NCBI GenBank assembly: GCA_963850995.1
Contig: CAWKNQ010000014.1
Location: forward strand, 248,001 to 312,000
Direction of reading: 5' to 3'
DNA: 64,000 nt
From: Gaiellasilicea sp963850995
GTDB lineage: Bacteria > Actinomycetota > Thermoleophilia > Gaiellales > Gaiellaceae
Of the stretch, positions 26,792 to 35,547 are shown in pieces. The notes beneath the pieces are model-generated. The model was not told the DNA's origin. It was given only the letters and a program-made list of their open reading frames with translations, and made no database searches. A program made the translations under genes and the position numbers. The first letter of the stretch is position 1. Each line of letters starts with the position of its first letter.

Positions 26792-28014
26792 AGCCGCTCT
26801 CCGGCATCACGGTGATCGACGTGACGGCCGCGCTCGCCGGCCCGTACGCGACGTTCCTGCTCGCCACACTCGGCGCGCGCGTCATCAAGGTTGAGAACCC
26901 GCGCAGCGGCGACCGCGTACGCAGCCATCCGCCGTTCGCCGGCGAGGACGGAGTGGCGCTGCACCGGCGGAGCGACAGTGACGTCTCCGTACCGTTCCTC
27001 AGTCGTGGCCGCGGGAAGGAGAGCGTGACGCTCGACCTCAAGCATCCCGAGGGCCCGCGCGTCTACGCCGACCTCGTTCGGGCAGCCGACGTCGTCGTCG
27101 AGAACTTCAGTCGCGGCACGGCGGACCGCCTGGGGATCGGCTACGAGGCCTGCCGTGGCGTCAACCCGGGAATCGTCTACTGCGCGCTCAGCGGCTTCGG
27201 CGCAGAGGGACCGCCGGGCGACGACAAGGCCTACGACACGGTGATCCAGGCGCTCTCGGGGATCATGATGCTGTCGGGAGAGGAGGGCGACCCGCCGGTG
27301 AAGATCGGCATGCCGTTCGCCGACCTCGTCTCGCCGCTCTTCGGCGTGATCGGAATCCTCTCCGCACTGCGCGTGCGGGACGCGACGGGAGAAGGGCAGT
27401 TCGTCGACGTCTCGATGCTCGGCGCGGTCACGTCGCTCGTCGCGTCGGAGCCGTTCGAGCTGCTCGAACGCGTCGGGATTCCCGCGCGCACCGGGAACAG
27501 CACGATTCGCCTCACGCCGTTCGGGATCTTCCGGACGGCCGACGGCCACGTCGCGATCTGTGCGACCAACGACCATGAATGCGAGCGGCTGTTCCGGCAG
27601 ATGGGCCGGCCGGAGCTGCTCGAGGAAGAGCGCTTCGCATCGGTGGCTTCGCGAGTCGCCAACTTCCGCGAGGTCGAGGGGTTGGTCGAAGGTTGGACGA
27701 GCTCGCTGTCGACGGACGACGTCGTGGCGGCGTTGACCGCCGCCGGGGTGGCGGTCGCGCCGGTCCGAGAGCCGAAGGAGGCGGTGAGGGGGGAACAGGC
27801 GCTCCGCCGCGAGGAGACGGCAGCGCTCGTGCATCCCGACTCGGGCGTCGTCGAGGGCGCATTCGGGCCCGGGCTGCCGATCAGGTTCTCGCGCTCGGAG
27901 ACGGGATTCGGGCTCCCGCCACGGCTCGGCGAGCACAACGACTTGGTGTACAGCGAGGTGGCGGGATACTCTGCGGCGGCGGTCGACCGGCTACGTGGCG
28001 ACCGGGTTATTTGA
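26788..28014 (+). CDS. CaiB/BaiF-type (family III) CoA transferase
   Basis: A 408-residue class III CoA transferase. It begins LSGITVIDVTAALAGPYATF and continues LGARVIKVENPRSGDRVR, VVENFSRGTADRLGIGYE, and ALSGFGAEGP, all typical; the catalytic Asp usually lies in the DxxxQAxSG segment, here YDTVIQALSG. It moves CoA between carboxylic acids, activating the substrate without ATP. GTG 26788 overlaps the upstream stop (GTGA). The FldA-like role is to make the 2-hydroxyacyl-CoA for the preceding dehydratase-type pair. Operator copy 2 follows the stop. Confidence 0.88.
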   Translation: MKPLSGITVIDVTAALAGPYATFLLATLGARVIKVENPRSGDRVRSHPPFAGEDGVALHRRSDSDVSVPFLSRGRGKESVTLDLKHPEGPRVYADLVRAADVVVENFSRGTADRLGIGYEACRGVNPGIVYCALSGFGAEGPPGDDKAYDTVIQALSGIMMLSGEEGDPPVKIGMPFADLVSPLFGVIGILSALRVRDATGEGQFVDVSMLGAVTSLVASEPFELLERVGIPARTGNSTIRLTPFGIFRTADGHVAICATNDHECERLFRQMGRPELLEEERFASVASRVANFREVEGLVEGWTSSLSTDDVVAALTAAGVAVAPVREPKEAVRGEQALRREETAALVHPDSGVVEGAFGPGLPIRFSRSETGFGLPPRLGEHNDLVYSEVAGYSAAAVDRLRGDRVI

Positions 28015-28035
28015 TGCGTGCGGCATGTTGCTGAG

Positions 28036-28052
28036 TATCAGGTTCCCTGATA
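28036..28052. promoter_or_regulatory. Island operator copy 2
   Basis: TATCAGGTTCCCTGATA has perfect 7-bp arms around a 3-bp centre. A possible -35 TTGCTG (28028-28033) and a -10 starting at 28051 (TAACGT) would place the operator in the promoter spacer. The transporter/P450 operon starts at 28081 after a clear AGGAGG site. Confidence 0.7.
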
Positions 28053-28080
28053 ACGTGGTTCGACCGACCTAGGAGGATCG

Positions 28081-29157
28081 ATGAAGGCTTTCCGTCAGAG
28101 GGCGCTGGTGCTCTGCGGGCTCGGGATTGCGGCGCTCGTTCTCGCGGGAGGTGCGGCCGCGGAGGTCGCGCAGGGCACCGCGACGAGGCAGCCCACGCTC
28201 CTGCGCCCGGGTCCGGCGCTTACGGCGCTCGTGAAGAGAGCGCAAGCGGAAGGGACACTGAACTTCTACACCGTTCCGCCGGATGCATCGGTACGGCGGG
28301 TGGTAGACGCGTTCACGAAGCGCTGGGGAGTTCGTGCGACCTGGACACGCTTCGGCACCGCCGCGCTTCAGGATCGCTTCGGCGCCGAGGCCTCCGCCGG
28401 CAACCCGCGCGCCGACCTGATCCTGATCTCGAACTCACCGTGGTTCGGCGACTCGGTCCAGAGAGGCTGGATCATCGGCCCGGGCGCGGCAGGGATCCCG
28501 GGCTGGCCCATGCGCAAGGTTCCGCCGCTCTACCCACCCAAGTTCCTCACGAACAGCCGGAGCGCCGTCGTTCAGCTCCAGCCGTCGGGGATCATGTACA
28601 ACAAAAACACGGTCTCTGCGGCAGAGGCGCCGAAGAACTGGCAGGACCTGCTCGACCCGAAGTGGCGCGGCAAGATCATCCTCACCGATCCGACGAGCTC
28701 GCCGGCGTTCGTCGACCTGTGGTGGGCCGTCTCGCGCAGGAACGGCGGGAACGGGTACCTGGAGCGACTCCGGGCGCAAGCGACGCGCTTGTATGCGGGA
28801 GTGGCGCCGCTGACACAGGCGCTCGCATCCGGTGAAGCGGCAATCGCCGTCCCGGGCGTCCCGTCGATCCTGGCTCCGCTCCAGGACCGCGGCGCGCCGC
28901 TTGCGATGGTCACCCCGGGCGTGACGACTGGGCCGGAGGCGGTGATCGGGATCACGAAGAACGCGGAGCATCCGAATGCTGCGCGCCTCTTCGCGTACTG
29001 GCTGCTGACGCCGGGCGGCCAGGCGGCGCTCAACGCGGATCCCGGATCCGTCTCGCCGTGGGACGCCAAGACGGTGCCGGAGGGCTACGTGCGGGTCGAC
29101 TCGAACGTGTCGCAGCGGCAGGCGGAGGAGATCTACAAGGCGTTCGGCGTTCGGTAG
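28081..29157 (+). CDS. ABC transporter substrate-binding protein (AfuA/FbpA family)
   Basis: A 358-residue periplasmic-type binding protein with a Sec signal peptide (LALVLAGGAAA-like end, no lipobox Cys). Family 1 features are LNFYTVPPDASVRRVVDAFT, NPRADLILISNSPWF, the hinge (GIMYNKNTVSAAEAPKNWQD) and GKIILTDPTSSPAF. The family binds ferric iron, phosphonates, polyamines or other small solutes. Since the operon continues with P450s and is preceded by the catabolic operator, it may capture the island's substrate or the iron needed for haem; the two are not separable from sequence. Start by AGGAGG site 6 bp upstream. Confidence 0.88.
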   Translation: MKAFRQRALVLCGLGIAALVLAGGAAAEVAQGTATRQPTLLRPGPALTALVKRAQAEGTLNFYTVPPDASVRRVVDAFTKRWGVRATWTRFGTAALQDRFGAEASAGNPRADLILISNSPWFGDSVQRGWIIGPGAAGIPGWPMRKVPPLYPPKFLTNSRSAVVQLQPSGIMYNKNTVSAAEAPKNWQDLLDPKWRGKIILTDPTSSPAFVDLWWAVSRRNGGNGYLERLRAQATRLYAGVAPLTQALASGEAAIAVPGVPSILAPLQDRGAPLAMVTPGVTTGPEAVIGITKNAEHPNAARLFAYWLLTPGGQAALNADPGSVSPWDAKTVPEGYVRVDSNVSQRQAEEIYKAFGVR

Positions 29158-29160
29158 TCG

Positions 29161-30930
29161 GTGAGTGCTACCGGCCAGGTAGCAGGAATTCGACGGCGGC
29201 GGCGCATGATGCGCCGCCGCCTGACACCGTTCAACGTCGTCAGCGGGCTCGTCGCGCTTACGATCGCGGCGCTCGCGATCTACCCGCTCACGACCGTGCT
29301 CGTGCGGATCTTCTTCACGGACGGAGAGCTCGACCTGTCCGGATTGCGCCGCACGCTCGAATTACCCGGCCTGGGGACGCTCGTCAAGAACACACTCATC
29401 GTGGTCGTCGGCAGCTCGGCGATCGCTCTCGTACTCGGCGGTGTGCTCGCGTGGGTGAACGAGCGGACGGATGCTCGCATGGGGCTGCTGAGCGAGTCGC
29501 TCCCACTCGTGCCGTTCCTCATCCCGCCGATCGCCGGTGCCACGGCCTGGGTGCTGCTGCTGTCGCCCGGCGCCGGCTTCATCAACTACTGGCTTCGCGA
29601 CATCCTCGCCTGGTTCGGGATCGAGCGGTTCGAGGGCCCGCTGAACATCTACTCGTTCGGCGGCCTCCTGCTCGTCTACACCGTCTACCAGGTGCCGTAC
29701 GCGTTCCTGCTGATCACGGCCGGGCTCCGGAACATCGACCCGGCGCTCGAGGAGGCGTCGCGCGTCAGCGGCGCGGGCCTGCTCCGGACGCTACGGCGTG
29801 TGACCCTTCCAGCGGTCATGCCGAGCATCGCCGGCGCCGTGCTGCTGATGGCGTGGAGCGGGTTCGGGCTCGTCTCGATCCCGCTCGTGATCGGTACCGG
29901 CGCGAACATCCACGTCCTCTCGGAGCAGATCGTCCGCGTGCTCGCCGACTTCCCGCCCGACGAAGGCGTCGCCATCGGGCTCAGCGCGATCATGATCGCC
30001 TTCGTCGCCGCAGCCTGGTGGGCGCAGGTCATGGTGTTGCGCCGCGGTCGCTTCGGGACGATCGCCGGCAAGGGACAGCGGGCGACACCGATCAGACTGG
30101 GGGGCTGGCGTTGGCCGGTGCGCGGCCTCGTGCTCCTCTACATGGCCGTCACGACTTTGCTACCGCTCCTCGCACTCGTGATCGTCTCGCTCGAGGGCTT
30201 CTGGACGCCGGAGATCCCGTGGGGGGACTTGAGCCTCACGGCATATCGCGACGGTGTCTTCAACGAGCCGGTCGCCCGAAAGGCGCTGATCGACAGCATC
30301 GAGCTCGGGCTCATCGTCGCGACGGTTGGCGTCATCGCCGCCGCCATCGTCTCGCTCTTCGTCGTCCGAACGACCCCGCGCATGGGCCGGATCGTCGACG
30401 GTGCGATCAAGTTCCCGGCGACCCTCTCGCACATCGTCCTGGCCGTCGGCTTCGTGCTCGCCCTCGGCGGCGAGCCCTTCAACCTGGCAGGGACGATGCT
30501 GATCCTGATGCTGGCCTACCTGACGTTGTACTTCCCTCAGACAGCGGTCGCAGCGGACAGCGCCGTGGGTCAGGTCGGGCGCGAGCTCCCCGAGGCGTCA
30601 CGCGTCGCCGGCGCCGGAGAGGCACGCACCTTCCGGCGCATCTATTTGCCGCTGATGGCGTCGGGGCTCGCCGCCGGGTGGGCGCTCCTCTTTGTCCGCT
30701 GCGTGGGCGACCTCACCGCGTCGTCGATCCTCGCCGGCCCGGGCAACCCGGTCGTCGGGTGGAAGATCCTCCAGGTGTACAACGACGGGCTCTTCTCCGA
30801 GATGGCGGCGCTGTGCGTCCTGCTCGTGCTGATCTCGGGCGGGGTCGTCGTGACCGTGCTCACCCTCACGAGGCGCGGCGGCCGCCGGGCGGTCCTCTCC
30901 TCGCGCCGTGGAGCGGCCCCGACGGCGTGA
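29161..30930 (+). CDS. Fused two-domain ABC permease (FbpB/AfuB type)
   Basis: A 589-residue membrane protein with two copies of the binding-protein-dependent permease domain, about 12 predicted helices. Both copies have an EAA loop: LEEASRVSGAGLLRTLRRVT (first) and LPEASRVAGAGEARTFRRIY (second). This is the usual single-chain permease of ferric-iron and related importers. GTG 29161 follows the binding-protein stop by three bases; the end overlaps the ATPase start. Confidence 0.9.
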   Translation: MSATGQVAGIRRRRRMMRRRLTPFNVVSGLVALTIAALAIYPLTTVLVRIFFTDGELDLSGLRRTLELPGLGTLVKNTLIVVVGSSAIALVLGGVLAWVNERTDARMGLLSESLPLVPFLIPPIAGATAWVLLLSPGAGFINYWLRDILAWFGIERFEGPLNIYSFGGLLLVYTVYQVPYAFLLITAGLRNIDPALEEASRVSGAGLLRTLRRVTLPAVMPSIAGAVLLMAWSGFGLVSIPLVIGTGANIHVLSEQIVRVLADFPPDEGVAIGLSAIMIAFVAAAWWAQVMVLRRGRFGTIAGKGQRATPIRLGGWRWPVRGLVLLYMAVTTLLPLLALVIVSLEGFWTPEIPWGDLSLTAYRDGVFNEPVARKALIDSIELGLIVATVGVIAAAIVSLFVVRTTPRMGRIVDGAIKFPATLSHIVLAVGFVLALGGEPFNLAGTMLILMLAYLTLYFPQTAVAADSAVGQVGRELPEASRVAGAGEARTFRRIYLPLMASGLAAGWALLFVRCVGDLTASSILAGPGNPVVGWKILQVYNDGLFSEMAALCVLLVLISGGVVVTVLTLTRRGGRRAVLSSRRGAAPTA

Positions 30931-32045
30931 CCGGAGCGACCGCCCCATCCGTCGCGCCCATCGTTTCGGTGCGGGCGCTCGAGAAGACCTTCCGGCGCGA
31001 GGACGGCTCGCGGACGCGGGCAATCGACGACGTCTCGCTCGACGTGGGCCCCGGCGAGTTCGTCGTGCTGCTCGGCCCGAGCGGCTGCGGGAAGACGACG
31101 CTGCTGCGCTCGATCGCCGGCCTCGAGCAGCCCGACGCCGGCGAGATCGAGATCCGCGGCGAGACCGTCTTCTCGTCCTCGAGCGGCGTCGACGTTCCGC
31201 CCGAACGGCGCCGGCTCGCGATGATCTTCCAGTCCTACGCGCTCTGGCCGCACATGACGGCCTTCCAGAACGTCGCCTATCCGCTCCAGGGTCGGCGGAT
31301 CAAGAGGAAGGAGATCGCGGAGCGCGTCGGGCGCGTCTTCGAGCTCGTGGGCATCCCCGAGCTCCAGCGGCAGTATCCCGGCCAGATGAGCGGCGGGCAG
31401 CAGCAGCGGGTCGCGCTCGCGCGCGCGCTCGTCGCCGGCGGCGACCTCGTCCTGTTCGACGAGCCGCTCTCCAACGTCGACGCGAAGGTGCGGGAGCAGC
31501 TGCGCTTCGAGCTGCTGGCCATGCAGCGGGAGCTCGGCTTCGCCGCCCTGTACGTGACCCACGACCAGGCCGAAGCGATGGAGCTCGCGCACCGGATCGC
31601 CGTCATGGGGACGGGCGACATCGTGCAGCTCGACAGCCCGCACACCATCTACACCGAGCCGGCGACGCGCTACGTCGCGAACTTCATCGGCACGTCGAAC
31701 GAGCTCGTCGGGACGGTGACGTCGGTCGGCGGAGGCGTCGCCGAGGTGGAGACGGCGATCGGCCCGATCCGCGGCGTCCCGTCCGAAGGCGTTTCCGCGG
31801 GCGACCAGGCCATCGCGCTGTGCCGCCCCGAGCGCACGCGACTCACCGGGAACGAGCCGGAGCCCGCGAACCGCTGGCGCGGCGAGGTGCGCGCCGCTGC
31901 CTTCCTCGGAGCGAACGTGGAGCACGTCGTGCGCGTCGCCGACACCACGCTGCGCGTGTGGAGCGTCGACACGCGCCTGCTCGACACCGGCACCGACATC
32001 TGGGTGTCGATCGAGCCGCAGCACGTCCGGGTGCTCCTGGCATGA
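30927..32045 (+). CDS. ABC transporter ATPase with TOBE domain
   Basis: A 372-residue nucleotide-binding protein. Walker A GPSGCGKTT, Q loop (MIFQSYALWPHM), signature MSGGQQQRVALARAL, Walker B LVLFDEPLSNVD and the switch His (VTHDQ) are intact. The C-terminal ~100 residues form a TOBE-type regulatory domain. GTG 30927 overlaps the permease stop (GTGA) and the stop overlaps the P450 ATG. It completes the importer with the previous two genes. Confidence 0.92.
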   Translation: MTGATAPSVAPIVSVRALEKTFRREDGSRTRAIDDVSLDVGPGEFVVLLGPSGCGKTTLLRSIAGLEQPDAGEIEIRGETVFSSSSGVDVPPERRRLAMIFQSYALWPHMTAFQNVAYPLQGRRIKRKEIAERVGRVFELVGIPELQRQYPGQMSGGQQQRVALARALVAGGDLVLFDEPLSNVDAKVREQLRFELLAMQRELGFAALYVTHDQAEAMELAHRIAVMGTGDIVQLDSPHTIYTEPATRYVANFIGTSNELVGTVTSVGGGVAEVETAIGPIRGVPSEGVSAGDQAIALCRPERTRLTGNEPEPANRWRGEVRAAAFLGANVEHVVRVADTTLRVWSVDTRLLDTGTDIWVSIEPQHVRVLLA

Positions 32046-33196
32046 GCGACTTCGACCCGCTTGCACCGGAGACGTTCACGAGCTTCCACGAGGAGTTCGC
32101 GGAGCTTCGGCGGACGTGCCCGGTCGCGCACAGCGACGCCTACAACGGCTTCTGGGCGCTCACGCGCTACGACGACGTCGTCGCCGCGGTGGTCGACCCC
32201 GCGACGTTCACGACGACGGTCCAGAACGTCGTTCCGAAGCTCGCGTTCACGGGGCGAAGGCCGCCGCTCCACCTCGACCCGCCCGATCACACGCCGTACC
32301 GCGCGGCGCTCAATCCGTACTTCACGGCCGAGAAGATGAAGCGGATCGAGCCCCGGCTGCGCGCCGTCGTCGGCGGCCTGCTCGAGCCGCTCGTCGGTGC
32401 AGGCGAAGTCGACATCTGCGAGGCGTACACCTACCGTCTCCCCGGCTACGTCTTCGCCGAGTTCTTCAACCTCCCGCCGGAGCTCGGTCTGCGCATCCGC
32501 GACGCATCGCGCGAGTTCAACGTCGCCGTGCAGGACTTCGTCGACGAGGAGGTCAAGCGCACGAGCCTCCAGCTCTACGACATCGCCCGCGAGATCATCG
32601 CGATGCGGAGGGAGGAGCCCCGCGACCCGGCCGACGACCCGACGGCGGGCTTGCTGGCGACCGGGCTTCCCGAAGACATGCTGCTCGGCACGATCCGGCA
32701 GTTCATCGTCGTCGGCATGATCGCGCCGAGCGTCTTCATCGGCGCGATGGTGGCTCACCTCGCCGAGCACGACGACGTGCAGGACGAGCTCCGCGCCGAC
32801 CCGTCGCTCATCCCGGCAGCCGTCGACGAGTACCTGCGGCTGCTGACGCCGTACCGCGGCTTTGCGCGCACGCCGACGCGCGACGTCGTCGTCCGCGGGC
32901 GGCTGATCAGGAAAGACGAGCCGGTCGCGGTCGTCTTCGCGTCGGCAAACCGGGACGAGGACGTCTTTCCCGAGCCCGACCGCTTCATCCTCAACCGTCC
33001 GAACATCCGCCGGCACGTCGCGTTCGGGATCGGGCCGCACCGGTGCGCCGGCGCGCCGCTCGGGGTGCTGATGCTGCGCATCACGCTCGAGGAGCTGCTC
33101 GGCCGCACCTCGGGGATCGAGGTCACCGGCGAGCCGAAGATGACGCGCTGGCCCGAGTGGGGAACGCTCTCCGTCCCGGTTCGCCTTGCCGCCTGA
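32042..33196 (+). CDS. Cytochrome P450 (atypical I-helix), copy 1
   Basis: A 384-residue soluble P450. The haem loop is AFGIGPHRCAGAPLG with axial Cys335, and the K-helix ExxR is EYLR at 263-266. The I-helix, normally (A/G)Gx(D/E)T, reads GMIAPS at 225-230: the acid-alcohol pair that handles oxygen protons is missing. So this may be an unusual monooxygenase, peroxygenase-like enzyme or one using substrate-assisted proton delivery. No ferredoxin or reductase gene is in the window. ATG 32042 overlaps the ATPase stop by four bases (ATGA). Confidence 0.9.
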   Translation: MSDFDPLAPETFTSFHEEFAELRRTCPVAHSDAYNGFWALTRYDDVVAAVVDPATFTTTVQNVVPKLAFTGRRPPLHLDPPDHTPYRAALNPYFTAEKMKRIEPRLRAVVGGLLEPLVGAGEVDICEAYTYRLPGYVFAEFFNLPPELGLRIRDASREFNVAVQDFVDEEVKRTSLQLYDIAREIIAMRREEPRDPADDPTAGLLATGLPEDMLLGTIRQFIVVGMIAPSVFIGAMVAHLAEHDDVQDELRADPSLIPAAVDEYLRLLTPYRGFARTPTRDVVVRGRLIRKDEPVAVVFASANRDEDVFPEPDRFILNRPNIRRHVAFGIGPHRCAGAPLGVLMLRITLEELLGRTSGIEVTGEPKMTRWPEWGTLSVPVRLAA

Positions 33197-34340
33197 CTTC
33201 GACCCGTTCGACCCCGGCTTCGTCGAGAACCCGCACCCGACGTGGGCGAGGCTGCGCCGCGAGCGGCCGGTCGCACGCGGAGCTCGGTGGGACTTCTGGG
33301 CGCTCACCCGCTACGAAGACGTGAAGAGCGTGAGCGCAAACTACGGCACGTTCACGAGCGAGCTCGGAATCGTCGTCCCGAGCAACCCCGTCTCCGGCCG
33401 TCGCGCCCCCCTGCACTTCGATCCGCCGGAACACCCGCGCTACCGCCGGCCGCTGAACGCCGCGCTCGCGGAGGACCGGGTGCGGACGCTCGAGCCCACG
33501 ATCCGCGCCATCACAGGCGAGTTGCTGGAGCCGATGCTCGCCCGCGGCAGCGGGGACGTCGTCTCCGAGCTGTCCTCGCCGCTGACGGCGCTCGTCTTCG
33601 CGCAGTTCGTGCGGCTGCCACGAGAGCGCGCGCTCGAGCTGAACGCGCACAGCGAGGCGTTCGAGCGTGCCCAGCAGACGCTCGACACCGAGACGGCGGA
33701 GCGCGAGAACCAGTTGCTCTACGAGGCTTGCCGCAAGCTCGTGCGCGAGCGCCGCCGCGAGCCGCTCGATCCGTCGGACGACATCGTCAGCGCGCTGCTC
33801 CTGCTCGACAAGGACGACGAGTTCGTGGCCGGCAGCGTGCGTCAGCTACTCATCGCCGCGCACGTGGCCCCGACGGCGGCGATCGCGAGCGCCGTGAGAC
33901 ACGTCGCCGACGATGCCGATCTCCAAGAGCAGCTGCGGGCCCAGCCCGACCTGATCCCACCTGCTGTCGAGGAGCTGCTCCGCCTCTACACGCCGAACCA
34001 GGGCTTCGCGCGCACCGCGCGCAGCGACACGGAGATCCGCGGCTGCCCCGTCGCAGCCGGCGAGCAGGTCGCGCTCGTGCTCACGGCTGCGAATCGCGAC
34101 CCGGCAGTCTTCGACGAGCCGGACGAGTTCCAGCTCGAGCGGCCGACGCCGCACCTCGCGTTCGGTCATGGCCCGCACAAGTGCCCCGGCGCGCACGTGG
34201 CGCGCGCGGAGCTGGTGATCGTCCTGGAGGAGCTGCTCGCGCGCACGGCGCGCTTCGAGGTCGGCGGGCCGGTGGAGATGGTCCCGTGGCCGCTCTACGG
34301 ACCGTCGCGGCTGCCGCTCTCGATGTATCAGGTGGCCTGA
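33186..34340 (+). CDS. Cytochrome P450 (atypical I-helix), copy 2
   Basis: A 384-residue P450 that overlaps the previous one by 11 bp and resembles it throughout. Haem loop AFGHGPHKCPGAHVAR with Cys333; ExxR is EELLR at 262-266. The I-helix reads AAHVAPTAAI: again the acidic residue before Thr is replaced (A-P-T). TTG 33186 is the only start near the beginning of homology. Copies 1 and 2 thus form a sub-pair distinct from copies 3 and 4. The last codons and stop (MYQVA, TGA) lie inside operator copy 3. Confidence 0.88.
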   Translation: MPPDFDPFDPGFVENPHPTWARLRRERPVARGARWDFWALTRYEDVKSVSANYGTFTSELGIVVPSNPVSGRRAPLHFDPPEHPRYRRPLNAALAEDRVRTLEPTIRAITGELLEPMLARGSGDVVSELSSPLTALVFAQFVRLPRERALELNAHSEAFERAQQTLDTETAERENQLLYEACRKLVRERRREPLDPSDDIVSALLLLDKDDEFVAGSVRQLLIAAHVAPTAAIASAVRHVADDADLQEQLRAQPDLIPPAVEELLRLYTPNQGFARTARSDTEIRGCPVAAGEQVALVLTAANRDPAVFDEPDEFQLERPTPHLAFGHGPHKCPGAHVARAELVIVLEELLARTARFEVGGPVEMVPWPLYGPSRLPLSMYQVA

Positions 34341-34342
34341 TA
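34326..34342. promoter_or_regulatory. Island operator copy 3
   Basis: TATCAGGTGGCCTGATA, perfect 7-bp arms, overlaps the stop codon of P450 copy 2 and directly abuts the start region of P450 copy 3. The palindrome therefore doubles as coding sequence (Tyr-Gln-Val-Ala-stop). Confidence 0.65.
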
Positions 34343-35547
34343 GTGGCCGTGTGTCCGACCGCAGGCGGATTGGCACCCGTTTGCTCCGCCGAGGCCCGCA
34401 GCGACCCGGTCGCGGCGCAAGCGCGGGCTCCGCGAGCGATGCCCCGTCGCGTGGACCGAGGACCTCGGCGGCTTCTGGTCGGTGCTGCGCTACGACGACG
34501 TCGTCGCGGTCGCGCGGGACACGCTGACGTTCTCGAACGCGCTCAGGCCGCGCATGGGGCCGGCCGCGGCCGCCGCTCGAGACCGACCGGCCCGATCCAC
34601 ACGCTACTACCGCCGGCTGCTCCAGCCGCACTTCTCGCCGCAGCGGATGCGCGAGCTCGAGCCGACGCGTGCGCGGCTTCGTCGTCGAGCTGCTCGAACC
34701 GCTGCTCGCGCGCAGGCGGCGGCGACGTCGCGCCCGCGCTCACGTACCCGCTGCCCGCCCGCGTCGTCTGCGAGCTGCTGAACGTGCCGGACGAGGATTG
34801 GCCCCTCGTCAAGCGCTACTCCGACGAGGTGTTCGAGAGCGGGGCCCGAGCAGAGCAACGATCCGGACGCGTACCGCGCGGCCAACGAGCAGCTCTACGA
34901 GTACACGCGCGAGCTCGTCCGCTCGCGGACGCCGCGAGCCGCGCGACCCCGCAGCGGACATGGCGTCGACGCTGCTCCAGGCCGAGAAGGACGGCGAGCC
35001 ACTCGACGAAGACACGATCGTCGGGATGCTGCGGCTGATGCTGTCGGCGGGTCACGACTCGACGACGAGCGCGCTCGGCACCGCGATCATGCAAGTGGCG
35101 CGTGACGCCGGGATCCAGCAACGGCTCCGCAGACGACCCCACCCTCGATCCCATCCGCCGTCGACGAGCTCATCCGGCTCGAGACGCCCGTCATGGCGAT
35201 GCCGCGCTACGCCGTGCGCGACGTCGAGCTGCACGGGCGAACGTTGCGCGCCGGAGAACGCGTCGAGCTCGTCTGGGCGTCGGCAAATCGCGATCCAGAG
35301 GCGTTCGCCGATCCCGACTACGTGCGTCGTCGAGCGCGCGCCGAACAAGCACCTCGTCTTCGGGGTCGGCATCCACAAGTGCATCGGGATGCCGCTCGCC
35401 GTGCTCGAACTGCGCGTCGTGCTCGAGGAGCTGCTCGTGCGCACGCAGTGGATCTCGCTCGCCGGCCCCGTCGTCCGCACGTCCTGGCCGCGCTGGGGCG
35501 TCTCGTCACTTCCGCTCGAGGTCGCCGTTGCCCGCGAAGCAGCCTGA
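34343..35547 (+). pseudogene. Cytochrome P450, copy 3, disrupted by about eight frameshifts
   Basis: Homology to a full P450 is present in order but in shifting frames: DWHPFAPP (34368), ERCPVAW, GGFWSVLRYDDVVAVARDTL, RRLLQPHFSPQRM, GFVVELLEPLL, then AGHDSTTSALG (canonical I-helix) and KHLVFGVGIHKCIGMPL (haem loop) to the stop at 35545-35547. Nucleotide comparison with copy 4 shows single-base insertions or losses, for example an extra C in the DRPIHT codons near 34592. Substitutions are few and function motifs survive, so this may be sequence error in one of two similar genes or a very young pseudogene. GTG 34343 or 34349 would start it. Confidence 0.75.
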
